Of a stretch of DNA of 64,000 nucleotides, positions 1 to 11,894 are shown one piece after another (the first letter of the stretch is position 1; each line of letters opens with the position of its first letter). The translations under genes and the position numbers were made by a program. Source of the stretch: Vicia villosa (Eukaryota; Streptophyta; Magnoliopsida; Fabales; Fabaceae); contig NC_081181.1 in NCBI RefSeq assembly GCF_029867415.1, positions 76,356,144-76,420,143 of the forward strand, read 5' to 3'. The notes below the pieces were generated by a model. The model was not told the origin of the DNA. It saw nothing but the letters and a program-made list of their open reading frames with translations, and did no database searches.

Positions 1-327
1 TTAACATGATGAATCTGAATAAACTTGGTTGACGTTCTCCTTTATGGCATGACATGAGTATTATTGTTTGAATTAATTGGAAGTTGTAATGCCCTTTTTC
101 ATGTTAACTCTGATTATTGTCTATTATTATGCGAGGTATTAGAAGGGTGTTACATTAGGCACCCTTAACCCTTTCCTAAGGTTGGCATTCAAGGTTTGTA
201 ACTTAAGAGCATTATGAGGTTTATGGGTAATAAATATGATAGTGACATAAAAGCCAATTAGGGTTAACAATAAGATTCAAACCAGATTAGAGTTTTGGGG
301 AAGGGGACTTGCCTTGTTGCCAAGTGC

Positions 328-364
328 CTACATACCTCCTTAGCGAGGATCAGAGTCTACGTAG
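328..364 (-). other. U5 hairpin block in the element 1 LTR
   Basis: On the minus strand, GAACTAC is followed by CTCTGAT, a short inner stem (CCTC/GAGG, plus coordinates 335-338 and 345-348) and then TATGTAGGCAC. Outer arms CTAC/GTAG (328-331 and 361-364) also pair. The same arrangement with different inner arms occurs in the Ogre LTRs at 30592-30636, 30712-30746, 45203-45238 and 45315-45359. An RNA role is inference. Confidence 0.5.
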
Positions 365-1140
365 TTCGGGAAAAGAGTTTTACGCCTTAGATTTGATATG
401 AATGTAAGAAGGCATTTTGAGTTACCTTATCGAAGTGTCGAAAATCCGTAGTTTGAAGATGAAAAGTGTTTTAAGATTTGGCGTACAACCCTGAGTTTAA
501 ATATGCTTTATTAATCGCAATGATCAATAGGATTGATCACCATAATTAATAGATTAGTAAAGGATTGCTAACAATTTTAATCGATAGATTCGATTATCAT
601 TAATAGCAAATAAATGTATTTTAAAAATTAGTTATTTAATTTTATCGTTACTCGTCATAATCAATAGCTTTGATTAAAAATAATAACGAATTGATAGAAG
701 AAGAGATGCTAATCATCGGAACCAATAAGATGGTTAAAAACTTTTAGAAAAATAAACCTGATTTTATTTTAATTAATTAAATAATTAAATAATTGATTAT
801 TACCCATCGCGATCAATAAACTTAATCGAAACGAATAATAAATTAAATTTTAATGTTTTATCGTATTTTAATTTAATTTAAAAAATCAAATTATAAATAA
901 AATAAAAGATTAAGAAATTAATTATGTAATTATAGGTAAATAATTAAAATAAGTAGAAAATAAAGATTTTGATTCAGTATGATTAGGCTGAAGGCTCATA
1001 TTATGGACATTAGGCCTGGGACGTTAGATCTAAGTAAATGAAAGATCCTATGGCTAGATCGTGAAGAACATGGTAGACTACTACACTGGCGCAACAGGTA
1101 ATCAAGAAAAAAACGCATTTATAAAAAATATGTTGAAGGG

Positions 1141-1212
1141 GGGGTTCGAACCCACACCCTTTTATCCAGACACACACACACACACACCAACCACTCCACC
1201 CAGCGCGCCCCT
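1141..1212 (-). other. tRNA-like module (A box and B box) inside the LTR
   Basis: On the minus strand, GGGTGGAGTGGTTGG resembles the D-arm/A-box of a serine-type tRNA and GGGTTCGAACCC (plus 1142-1153) is a perfect B-box/T-loop. A (CA)n microsatellite sits where the anticodon arm would be, so this is not a functional tRNA gene. It lies about 700 bp downstream of the TATA-like site of the LTR. That spacing resembles the module at 11118-11184. Confidence 0.5.
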
Positions 1213-1893
1213 TTGATATACATATGCCTCCAACATATAATAAATAAAATCCAAAAAAACGTAAATGAAACGCGCTCGCATTTTTAAATGGACCATTGGC
1301 AGAGAGCCAACTCATCGTCTTCCTCATAGAACCTGGAAAAACCTGTAAAACATTTGCTACGACTTTGCTATCATTGATCTTCATAGCAGATTCACCTAAC
1401 AACCCTAAAAACCCCATACATAAACATAAACGTTTCACGACCATATCATTCGCTTCGTCCAAGTCCCACAAACCCAACTATCCCTGTAATTAACCCTAAT
1501 TTCTTCTATATCAGAAAACCCTATTAGAAACCCTAAAAATCCGACCATGGCATATTACGACATGGGTGTGTAAACACCAAATTAATCTATCAGAAAAGCT
1601 TAGAACACCATGATAAACACATATATACATTCAAAACATGCTCATGTACCATGAATCAATGAATTCAAATCAAAGAAATTCAAGAACGAACCTTGGCTTA
1701 TTGGAGATTGTTTTGGGGGTGCTGATGCAGATTAACGGTCCAGTTAGCTTCAGAGGAAAGTATTGTGATCTTCATAATGTTTTGAAACCCTCCCAATTTC
1801 CAAAACCGAATTATGTTCTAGAGTGGAGTTTTTGTTTTTTGAATAGGGTTCCTTTCTTCAGATTTCCGTCCCCTATTCCATTGACTTGTGTTC

Positions 1894-1907
1894 ACTACTT
1901 ATAGAGG
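1894..1907 (-). promoter_or_regulatory. TATA-like LTR promoter site
   Basis: The minus-strand sequence CTCTATAAGTAGTG matches the position of CCCTATAAGTATC in the sister LTR (11881-11894). Placement roughly 1.4 kb into the LTR fits a U3/R boundary. No transcript evidence is available. Confidence 0.45.
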
Positions 1908-2754
1908 AACAAATTAGGTCAAATGAAAAGCCCAAAAGATCTTTGAATCCCTTCTTGCAATTTTGGGAAAAATTTGATTTATAACTTTATATTTTTGATC
2001 AAATTTTCTCTAATCCTTTCTAATTAAATCATGCATGAAATTTTATGGGAAATATGGTGTAATTGCTGATTAGATTTGATTGCAATAAGCTTTTAAATCA
2101 TATCTTGGATTTTCTCTTGATTTATTTGACCTTTAATCACCATTTAAATGAATAAAAATCATATAAAATCAAATAAAACCCTAAAATTTGTGGCAAGTGA
2201 ATTTGGTAACTTGGATAACTTGTGGACCAGGATTAGAGCTTAAATAGATAGGCCCACTTTTGAACCACTTTTATTTCACATTTTGCCTCCAACATTTCCC
2301 AACTTTGACAAGGCATATCTCCCTCATTTTTTTTTGATATGGAAGATTTCTAGGAATTTTTGGAAACCTCAAGATGTCCTCTACAAGCCACTTTGGAACA
2401 TATTTTTCAATCGAGGATTTTATCTTAATGATATGCCCTTTGACAAAAAACTGCTTTTGGTTGACTTTTGAAAATGACCTATAATCTTTTGTACCATATC
2501 TCCCAAATGAAGCATTTATGGCCTTGGCATGTGATAGACAAAGTTATGGAGAATCCAATTTCCTTCCAAATAGGCTTTGAGAAAGAAATTTCTGATGTTC
2601 CATGTGAAAGTTATGTCTGGTCAAAGTACAGTTGACTTTTTGGACTAAAACCCTAATTTAGCAACTATGTTCTTTATTGATTTTGAATCTTTTCCTTGAT
2701 GAATCATGATCAACCTTTGATCAAATAATGAATTATACTTCATAATATTTTTTT

Positions 2755-3048
2755 GGGTTAATGAACTTTTTCGTCCCTTTAAATATTTCAAATTTCGTTT
2801 TTAGTCCCTCCAAGATTTTCCTTCAAGAAATCGTCCCTTCAAAATTTTTTTTCCGAACTATTGGTCCCTAACGTCAAATTTCGTAGCTAATCGGTGGCTA
2901 AAGTCGTAGCTAATCTCTAGCAAATTTGACGTTAGGGACCAATAATTTAGACGAAAAATATTAAAGGGACGATTTCTTAAAGGAAAATTTTGGAGGGACT
3001 AAAAATGAAATCCGCAATATTTAGAGGGACCAAAAAGTTTATTAACCC
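2755..3048. mobile_element. Mutator-like MITE with 9-bp target duplication
   Basis: A 294-bp non-coding element with long terminal inverted repeats. The left end begins GGGTTAATGAACTTTTTCG and the right end is its imperfect reverse complement, ending AAAAAGTTTATTAACCC. Inversely repeated GGGAC/GTCCC and TTTGACGTTAGGGACC words continue inward, so almost the whole element can fold back. It is flanked by a perfect 9-bp direct repeat TATTTTTTT at 2746-2754 and 3049-3057, the duplication size typical of Mutator-like elements. The sister LTR near 12730-12745 lacks the insert, which supports a genuine insertion. It has no coding capacity. Confidence 0.85.
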
Positions 3049-3365
3049 TATTTTTTTTTACCAAAAATCAGGAGTTTTATCCATACTTTGACCATAGTTG
3101 ACTTTTAGGTCAAACTAGTCGACTATGGATCATCTGAGCCATTGAATGAGCAACCTTTGGAATTGAAGCTTGACTTTTGATATGGAGATCTTTTGAAACA
3201 TAACGATCCATATGAAATCCAATGGATACCTTACTTTTTCAATTTCCTTAAGAGAATGTGAAACTCTAAGTCAAGAGGTCCTTGATTAGGAGACAACCTT
3301 GAGTAAACCCTTTAGGCTTGAGTCTTTGAAGTTGAGATGGGAAGGGAAAATTTTGGGGTATGACA

Positions 3366-3380
3366 GCTTCCCCTATTTAA
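3366..3380 (-). other. Polypurine tract of element 1
   Basis: On the minus strand AATAGGGGAAGC directly precedes the LTR start TGTCATACC. This matches the position and core (AATAGGGG) of the Ogre PPT at 43600-43612. Confidence 0.7.
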
Positions 3381-3554
3381 TTACCTTGGATTGAATGGCG
3401 TGAGGATACGCAGGTTTCACGTCTTTCGGATCGAAGAGTTATTAAATAATGGAAGACCCCTGAATTTGCCTTGAGCCATGTTGTGAAAGAAAGGAAACGT
3501 CTTACTAATGCCAGCGACTTACATAGAGAAGACTCACAGTTTGTTGTATAGAAG

Positions 3555-4025
3555 ATAATCAACTTTCTATAGTGCTAGCAAACTTTCGCAGTTTGTGAAC
3601 CTCACTTACTATAGATTTAGTAAGTCTTCGTAGTTTGAGAACTCCACTTACTATAGTTCTAGTAAGTCTTCGTAGTTTGTATAACCCAAAAGGATCACTT
3701 GCTATAGTTCTAGCAAGCTCACCTGCACCAATAGGAGTCACTTGTCATAGTTCTGACAAGTTTACCTGCACCAATGGGATCTCTTGTCATAGTTCTGACA
3801 AGTTCACCTACACCAATAGGATCACTTGCCATGGTTCTGACAAGTTTACCTGCACCAATAGGATCCACTTGCCATGGTTCTGACAAGTTTACCTGCACCA
3901 ATAGGAGTCACTTACCCTGGTTTAGACAAGTTTACCTTCACTAATAGGAGTCACTTTCCCTGGTTCGGACAAGTTTACCTGCACCAATCGGAGTCACTTG
4001 CCCTGGTTTGGACAAGTTTACCTAC
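3555..4025 (-). repeat. 3' UTR minisatellite of hairpin units
   Basis: About eight units of 42-43 bp lie between 3690 and 4025, with looser units from 3555. Each unit carries an inverted repeat such as CTTGTCA and TGACAAG (3741-3747 and 3754-3760) followed by TTTACCTGCACCAATAGGA. The arms vary between units (CTTGCCA, CTTGCTA and so on). The array lies between the integrase remnant and the PPT, so it belongs to the 3' UTR of element 1. Short open frames here are simply repeat translations. Confidence 0.8.
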
Positions 4026-4665
4026 ATAGAAGATTGTTTTGTAAATGCGTAAGCGTCATGCGTATGCATATGACCCTGATGTTTGTATAATGCATATGTA
4101 TGATTTGTTTGTATATACATGTTGTATGTACGCAGATGAATATGCATATACGATGATTCCAATGTCTTATCTCCTTATCACCCATTGAATTTGTTTAACC
4201 CTTTCGAGCTGTTTGCGAATCCTAGTTTGGATTGTATTAGAATGATCCATTGATAACATCCCTTGTAAAGGAATTGTGGTAGATCAGAATGATCGTAGCG
4301 TAAGGCGTATGTAGCCTTCCAGAGATTTCGTAATTTTATTCCGTTGCTTTTGTATTGAAGATTTATAAGTTTCTCATATTAAATCCAAGTTAAAGTTTAT
4401 GAAAATAATTTATCCTTTGCAAATGGTATTGAAACGAAGAGAGAGCGTAGTATGAAAGAAAAGAAAGCTTTTATTGATGTTGCCTTAAATTGGAGAATGT
4501 ACAAAAATGAAAAAAAGAAAATGACAAATAGAAATGATATTAATATTGCGTTGCTCCTTCGTTATCGAGGGCCCGAGTAATACTTTAACCTTAGAAGTAG
4601 ATGATTGCAGGAATACTTGTCCTTTGTAGTTTACCTTTGGATCGTAGCCTATGATCCTACCTTTG
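4026..4665 (-). other. Rest of the 3' UTR of element 1
   Basis: Non-coding spacer between the end of pol and the hairpin array. It contains alternating TATGCATATG-like words at 4060-4155. I see no gene or RNA here. Confidence 0.5.
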
Positions 4666-7600
4666 CTAGGCGTTATACTTCTTGACCGCATCAGAACTGA
4701 TTGGGTGCGGTAGCTCATCCCCATCCATTGTAGTGAGAACAAGTGCTACTCCTGAGAATACCGTTTTTACGACATATGGACCTTCGTAGTTAGGTCTCCA
4801 CTTTCCACGGGCATCAAGTTGAGGTAGTAGAATTTTCTCGAGGACGACATCACCTTCTTTGTAAGTTCGAGGAAAACCTTTTTATCAAACGCCTTTTTCA
4901 TCTTTTTCTGATATAGTTGCCCGTGACACAAAGCTGTCAGCCGCTTTTCTTCAACGAGATTAAGCTGATCAAAACAAGTTTTTACCCATTCCAATTCTTC
5001 TATCTTTGTGTCAGCCAGGACCCTTAATGAAGGAATCTCCACTTCGATAGGGAGGACTGCTTCCATACCGTAAACCAAAGAGAATGGTGTTGCTCCAGTG
5101 GATGTGCGCACCGAGATTCTATAACCGTGCAGGGCGAAGAGAAGCATTTCGTGCCAATCCTTGATGTTTTCATCATCTTTTGTATTATCTTTTTGATATT
5201 CATCTTCGCAGCTTCGACATCGCCATTCATCCTAGGCCAGTATGATGAAGAATTGTGGTGTTCGATCTTGAACTCTTCGCATGGCTCCTTCATCATGTTG
5301 TTATTTAGATTCGACCTATTGTCAGTGATTATCCTGTTTGGAACCCCATACCGACAGATGATGTTATTCTTAACGAACCAGGTGACTACTTGTCTTGTCA
5401 CATTGGTGTAAGAAGCAGCTTAAACCCATTTGGTGAAATAATCTATGGCAACCAATATTAATCGGTGTCCATTAGAAGCCTTCGGTTCGATCATCCCTAT
5501 CATGTTGATCCCCCACATTGCAATGGCCATGGTGAACTCAGAACTTTCAACAGATTAGATGGCATATGTATTTGGTCAGCGTAGATTTGGCATTTGTGAC
5601 ATGTTCTCGCATATTGGAAACAGTCAGCCTCCATTGTCAACCAGTAGTACACTGCTCGTAATATTTTTCTCGCCATTGAATATCCATTTGCATGGTTTCC
5701 GAAGGTTCCTTCGTGTACTTCTTTGAGAATCTCCTTGGCCTCATTTTTATCCAAACACCTTAGTAACACCGAGTCATAATTCTGTTTGTATAGGATATTC
5801 CCACTCAGGAAGAACTTGGCTGCCAACCTCTTTAGTGTCTTTTTGTCAATCGTAGAGGCGTTCTCCGGGTATTCTTGTTTCTCCAGGTACCTTTTGATAT
5901 CGTGGTACCATGGTCTATCATCAGGTTGTTCCTCAATTGTGAGACAATAGGCCGGCTCATCGAAGTGTCTAACCGTTATTTGTGGTTCGTGGTTTGGCCA
6001 AGTTATCTTGAACATAGAGGAAAGTGTTGCTAGTGCATCAGTCATTTGATTCTCTTCCCTTGGGATATGAGTGAAAGTGATTATTTCAAATTCAACCATT
6101 AACTCTAGTATGAGGTCCCGGTATGGGATTAACTTTGCATCTCGAGTATCCCATCTTTGTTGACTTGGTGGATCACCAGGGATTAATCTCCATATATCTC
6201 AAGTAGTTTAATCCTCAGATCGGTTGCCGCTTCTAACCCCAACATGCACGCTTCGTATTCTACAATATTGTTGGTACAGTCGAAGCATAGTCTCGCAGTG
6301 AAAGGTAAGTGACGATTGCCAAGAGATGTCAAGACTGTCCCTTTACAATGTCCTAGCGTATTTGAAGCCCCATCGAACATAAGAGTCCATATTTACCCTG
6401 GTTCAGGTCCTTCACCGGGTCCTGGTATTTCGTAGTCCCTTATCACCATAATGTCCTCGTCAGGAAAGTCAAACTTCATAATCTGGTATTCTTCGAGGGG
6501 TTGGTGGGCAAGATGTTCTACCAATACACTCCCTTTTATTGCCTTTTGAGTGTCGTATTGTATGTCGTATTCTGAAAATAACATTTGCCACCTTGCGATT
6601 CTACCTGTGAGGGCCTTTTTTTCGAACACGTATTTCAAAGGATCCATCCTCGATATTAACCATGTGGAATGGTTCAGCATATATTGTCGTAGACGTTTGG
6701 AGGCCCATGCTAGGGCACAAAGTGTCTTTTCCAATGGTGAATACTGAGATTCGCAATCCATTAATTTCTTGCTAAGATAATAAATAGCGTGCTCTTTTCT
6801 GCCTGTTTCGTCATGTTTCCCCAGTACACATCCCATAGACCTTTCGAGGACTGCGAGATACATGATCAGCGGTCTCCCTGGTATAGGAGGTATAAGTATT
6901 GGTGGTTCTTGTAAGTAGCTCTTTATAGCTTCGAAGGATGCTTGACGATCATCATTCCATCTGATTGGCTGATCTTTCCTTAATAGCTTGAATATAGGCT
7001 CACATGTGGCTGTTAGATGTGAGATGAACCTTGAGATATAATTCAGTCGACCCAAGAACCCACAAACCTCTTTTTCTGTCCTTGGGACAGACATTTCTTG
7101 TATAGCCTTCACCTTGTCGGGATCTACCTCTATGCCTCGTTGGCTCACAATGAATCCTAATAGCTTTCCTGACCTCACACCAAATGTACACTTGTTTAGG
7201 TTTAACCTTAGCTTGAACTTCTTTAAGCGTTCGAACAATTTATGCAGGTGTGTAATATGCTCTTCTTCCGTACAAAATTAGCAATCATGTCATCCAGGTT
7301 TACTTCGACCTCCTTGTGAATCATTTCATGGAACAGTGTGACCATGGCTCGTTGATATGTTGCCCCTGCGTTTCTTAACCTAAAAGGCATCACCTTGTAG
7401 CAGAAGGTGCCCCAGGATGTCATGTAGGTTGTTTTCTCCATGTCTTCGGGAGCCATTTTGATTTTATTATACCCAGAGAACCCATCCCTAAAGGAGAACA
7501 CCAAATCTTGCGTCGTATTGTCTACCAGTACATCTACGTGTGGTAGTGGAAAGTTGTCTTTCGGACTTGCTTTGTTTAGATCCCACTAAGCCACACACAT

Positions 7601-7868
7601 GCGTACTTTCCTGTCTTTCTTAGGAACTGGCACTATGTTGGCAATCCCAGTAATCCACACACATGCGTACTTTCCTGTCTTTCTTGGGAACCTCTTCTCG
7701 GATTTTGTTATCCATGTCAAGTCGAACCCTTCTCCGCTTCACGTCCTCGTTCAGCGTTGCCCCAATTTTGATTTCCTTGGGTTCTTTGTCTGTACCCAAG
7801 TTTATGATGTCAGTGGCCTCCTGAGGAGGGAGCATGTTTTTGGATTCCTTGTCCATTAACCTTGACAA
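4666..7868 (-). pseudogene. Broken pol (RT, RNase H, aRNase H, integrase) of element 1
   Basis: Fragments read on the minus strand in the order of an Ogre pol. 7868-7620 covers the start of pol and the motif KVRMCVDY. 7504-7223 is RT fingers/palm with NLDDM in place of the usual YVDDM. 7238-6393 covers RT thumb and the degenerate first RNase H. 6380-6183 is the second, archaeal-like RNase H. 6099-5500 is the RNase H end plus the integrase zinc finger (HxxxH...CHKCQ). 5401-4767 is the integrase core, and a frame-shifted C-terminus ends at about 4666. Frameshifts separate nearly every block. A stretch between the pol N-terminus and RT is deleted, and a 64-bp tandem duplication lies at 7591-7690. 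The enzyme would have copied and inserted the element; this copy cannot. Confidence 0.85.
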
Positions 7869-8316
7869 TTCTTCCGGAAGTTCATCGTCTTCCTCATCCC
7901 CTTCCTCGGACTAATTAGCGAGTGCCTCGAGTTTATATTGAGTTTCTGCAATATTATTATCGATAGTGTTAAAAGGTGATCTGCATATGTTTTATGTTTT
8001 GCTTTTAGTATGCAGATATGGATCTGCTTTTTTAGTGAAAAAGTTTATTTGTCATTTTGAAAAAAGAAATAAATGCAAGAAGAGACGATGTTTTCAATAC
8101 CAAATGCAAACGACAATTTTATTAATAAACCTTAAACTTTGAAAGTAAAAGGGGCCCTTACAAATCAATTATATGCTTTGGGTGAGGCATGAGCGTTGTT
8201 GTTTTTTTTTTCAAACGAAATAAAACATAAAACACAACAAATTACTTTGAAATGATAACTATCTTCGGTATCTCCAGGCTTGTCCAGTTTTGAAGCTATT
8301 GTCCTGATCTGACCCT
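7869..8316 (-). other. Spacer between gag-pro and pol (possible decayed intron)
   Basis: This stretch sits where Ogre A has its intron-like spacer at 37793-38138. It contains no ORF of note and a T-rich/A-rich stretch at 8020-8110. I could not identify a convincing matching pair of splice sites. Confidence 0.35.
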
Positions 8317-9370
8317 TCAGATGAAGTTAGATGTTCCCTCCTTAGATTCCATGTTAGATATCATGGCCACATGTTCATACCCGCCTGTCACGAAAGTCTG
8401 CATAATCGGGGGGAATCGTGGTTCCTCCTTCACAATACTTGTGATCTTTGACGGTTGATATCCTAACCCTAAGCGATCTTTTTTCTCCAGGATTTCTGGT
8501 ACTTTTCCCCAGCCTTCCACATTCGGGTCTTGTGGGTCTCTCCAGGATGTTACCGCCCTTCGCATCTTCTCCACAGGTAATGTGACAGTCGTTGCAATCT
8601 CCAACACTTGGAATGCAGTTTCTAATGCCCCTTCTCCAACCTCGATGTATTTGTATGAATCCAGGTCGCTGACAGATATATCCTCTATTTCACATCCATA
8701 AATTTTATCTTCTGATGGAGAGTAGAGGTGATTGCCCCATCTGCATCAATCCAAGGATGCCTCAGTAGGCAAGTGTAAGCCGGTTCTATCTCCATTACTT
8801 GAAAACTGATGTTGAAGGTATGAGGACCAACTACAACAGGGAGATCTACTTCTCCAAACACCGGACTCTGCGATCCATCGAAAGCTTTGACCACCAAACG
8901 ACTTGGTCTAACCATAAGACCTTCCAAAGCTATTTTATTAAGGGTAGCTTTTGGCATCATATTTAGTGACGAACTAGTATCAATCAGAACCTAGATAAAT
9001 GAGCTTTCCCACATTGTATAGATATGTGCAAGGCTTTGTTGTGTGCCTTTAAATGTGGAGGTAACTCATGATCGCTGAACCCTAGACATGCCCCAGTAGT
9101 GAGATTAGCCACCATTCCACCAAATTGATTGACAGTGATGTCTTTAGTTACATGAGCGGAATTCAGAATCTTCATCAAGGCGTCTCGATGTTTCTCGTAG
9201 TGCACCAGTAGTGATAAGAGTGATATTTTAGATGGTGTCTGTTGTAACTGATCAACCACCCTATAATTACTCCTCTTGATCAAAGCCATAAATTCCTCAT
9301 CATCCTTATCAGTGGCTTCCTTATTGTAATACGGTAAACTGCCTGTATTTGAAAATGTTGTGGATAGCAA
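8317..9370 (-). pseudogene. Gag-pro C-terminal remnant with protease
   Basis: Three minus-strand pieces match the end of the Ogre A gag-pro. 9370-8984 covers the segment before the protease (DEEFMALIKRS, QTPSKISLLSLL). 8960-8685 covers most of the aspartic protease (VVKAFDGS, FGEVDLP, CLLRHPWI). 8607-8317 covers the linker (VEGWGKV, GLGYQPSK, FVTGGY). The active-site triad, which should be D-T-G, reads D-T-S around 8970, and stops or frameshifts separate the pieces. The N-terminal side stops next to the PBS, so capsid and ORF1 sequences are missing. Inactive. Confidence 0.8.
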
Positions 9371-9379
9371 GAGTCGCCA
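9366..9379 (-). other. Primer binding site of element 1
   Basis: On the minus strand TGGCGACTCTTGC lies just after the LTR. It shares TGGCGACT with the Ogre A PBS at 31105. Ogre primers have been reported as tRNA-Arg. The following coding sequence is protease-proximal, which shows a large internal deletion. Confidence 0.6.
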
Positions 9380-11117
9380 CCAACTTTTATTTTATCCAAT
9401 TGGAAAGGCTAAAAGAATAGGAAATACCTTTTGAAAGATTTTGATTTTAAGGGGTAGGTTATACAAAGGGAAGGTGTAAGGCACCCTTTGCATCCATGGG
9501 CTCTTAATTGCTTAGCTCACTTTGTTTGCTTCATTTGTTTGAAAAGATTTTCGAATAAGAACTTTAGCTTGTAAATAAGCGTATTCTTTTTTAATTTGAT
9601 TTTGAAAAGGAGTGGAAAAAGATTTTGAATTTAGAGCAAGCAATTAATAGCAACTACCCTAAGTTAGAAAAATTGTTCTTTTAGTCTTTCGGGTGAAAGG
9701 GTTTATCCATACCATAAGAGGCCAGGAAGTCTTTCAATTGGATGTTTGAAAGGTCATCGAGTCATCGTTCACCATAATACTGTCCATTGCCATAAAGAGG
9801 GCAGGTAGTTTAAGAGAAGGATATAATAGTCATGAATCATATTAGGCATCATGCGAGGACACCTTAGCAATTGGGACAATCATTTTTATAAGAACTTCGA
9901 GGGAGTTTCAATAACTTTAAGGCAACATTTCTTTAGGTATCCTCGGAATCGAGGGACGTGACCATTTAGTATAATTAGAGGCAAAAGACACCAAATAAAT
10001 AAGGCAACAAGGCAACAAGAGGGGATTACCTTAAAGGTGTGTGGGTGCACAATCACGTGGTTAACTTCGATGATATTTATCTTGTAAATTAGTGATCTAG
10101 ATTCAGTTAATAGTCTTGCACTCCCTAAATTACTAACCATGCAGAAGATAAAACAGTTAAAATCCTAGGCTATTACAATAAACACCTGCGGGGATGGGGG
10201 AAACTAAAAGGCGAAAAATAAAGGGTAATAGAAAAATAAAGGCAGAAAATAAGAATGTACAACAGTTAATTTACGCATCTTTGAATGCCTTGCCTTGATC
10301 CTCCTCGAACCCTTGATAGACTCTGAACATATGAGAATTAAACGGACAATAATAGGGGTGAGTGTAGGAGTAGTTCATTGGTATTGAAGATAAACCCTAA
10401 TTTATTTTATAAGGCAAAATAAAATAATATTTAAATAAAAAGGGATTAGGACTTAGCTTTTCAATTGCCAGGGCGTGTAGTCGGTGGATCTTTGATTAAC
10501 CCTGACAATTAGGCATGAAGACGAGAAATCTTAGTGCATTAACTGATCTACAACCCTGGTTTACCCGGACAAACCAGGGTTAAAACCATAAGGTATAAAA
10601 AAACAAAAATAATTTAAATAAGCATTTGAGGTAAAGAAAATCGTAAGTTCGATTAAAAACAACAATTAAATAATTATTGGATGTAAATCCTAATTATTTA
10701 ATTGATTATAAGTATGTATGAAAATAAAATTGAATTTTAAATATATAAACAATTATTAATAGAATTACGACAGAAAATCGAGTTTTTCGATAAAAAATAA
10801 ATAAGTATAAAATTATTATATATAAAAACTGATTTACTAAGATAAAATAAAAATATGAATAATAATAAATGTAATAAAGAAGAAAATAAGAAAATAAAAT
10901 ATAAGTATTGATAGAATTAAAATTAAAAGACATTAGAATAACTCACCTTGGATCAAGTGTGGTATGGCCAAGTAAGAACATGGTGGATCTGCAATCTGGG
11001 GCGTTAGATCCTTGTCGACGGAGATCTCGTGGAGGAGAATGAAGGTACAACGTAGGCTTTGTGTGGTTGTGTGCGCTGGATTTATCCAATTTGCAAGTGG
11101 TAAAAATAAGTGTCATA

Positions 11118-11184
11118 CCTGGGGATCGAGCCCAGGTTTCCTGGAGCAACAACATTATGCTTCAGCCAATTGTGCCACAGCGCC
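11118..11184 (-). other. tRNA-like module (A box and B box) inside the LTR
   Basis: On the minus strand GTGGCACAATTGGC (plus 11165-11178) is an A-box/D-arm match. GGGCTCGATCCCC (plus 11121-11133) forms a T-arm with a perfect 5-bp stem CTGGG/CCCAG and a 7-nt loop. The boxes are 31 bp apart, normal for tRNA. I see no clear acceptor stem, so it is tRNA-like rather than a tRNA gene. It lies about 700 bp downstream of the TATA-like site. Confidence 0.6.
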
Positions 11185-11880
11185 TAGTTGTCAAACGAAT
11201 GGGATTGTATCAAAATGTATGCAAAACACCCTTAAAGGAGAAAAATGCACGCGCTGGCCCAGCCTTTTCAATTCAGCCAATGAAACAATGCCACGCCTCC
11301 TTCTTCTTTTACTTTCTTCAATTTTTGATCCAGACCCTTTTACCTACGAACCAAAGCGTAGGGATAGTCTTTAGCAACGACTTCATGTGCGTAGCTACAA
11401 ACCTGTTCCATCTAACTTGCAAATCGTTAGCAAAAAACACATAGAAATAACCCAGATTGACTGTGACAATCCTCATGAATCCATTGGGCTCATCAATCCG
11501 GCTTGGAATTGTTCCTAACTAGAAACCCCAATTTTGACCTCATGAAATCCTAGCCATGGTGTATGCTTCGACCTGCACTTGAAACATGATTAGGAACACA
11601 GATATACCATCAAAACATGTTGAATTCACGTGTAAGTATGAATTTGATCCCAAAAATTTTGGGACAAACCGTGAGCCATGGAGGGGAGATTCTAGGCGTT
11701 CAGACCAATGCTACGTATTGAGTTATCTCCAGAAAACACCAAGGAACTGATTGAGCAGCGTTATTTGGCTTAATTCGGGCTAGCACTTCATCTCCTTCCT
11801 CCTCTTGATTCACGTTTTTTATAAAGATAAATTATGAATTCTTGCGGCCAATCCTCCACCTTTTGCCTCTACCTTAATCC

Positions 11881-11894
11881 AGATACTTATAGGG
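11881..11894 (-). promoter_or_regulatory. TATA-like LTR promoter site
   Basis: Minus-strand CCCTATAAGTATCT, at the position matching CTCTATAAGTAGTG in the sister LTR. Probable U3/R boundary by position only. Confidence 0.45.

Larger units (their letters stand above)
1..3365 (-). repeat. 3' LTR of element 1, cut by or ending near the window edge
   Basis: The LTR start reads TGTCATACCCCAAAATTTTCC on the minus strand from 3365, immediately after a PPT-like AATAGGGGAAGC. It is alignable with the LTR at 9381-12996, for example around the shared TATA-like site and the run of AAAGTTATG and GTCAAAGT words near 2600 and 12600. A U5 block resembling AAGGGTGCCTAA is at 147-170. The stretch 480-960 is very AT-rich. 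A MITE interrupts it at 2755-3048. I cannot place the 3' end of the LTR exactly. Confidence 0.8.

Noticed and set aside
3559..3901. Overlapping short ORFs on both strands with 14-residue repeats
   Set aside because: They are translations of a 42-bp minisatellite and carry no independent coding signal.
11012..11444. Two overlapping ORFs of about 120 residues
   Set aside because: They lie inside the LTR across the tRNA-like module, have no recognisable domain, and the sister LTR does not preserve them.
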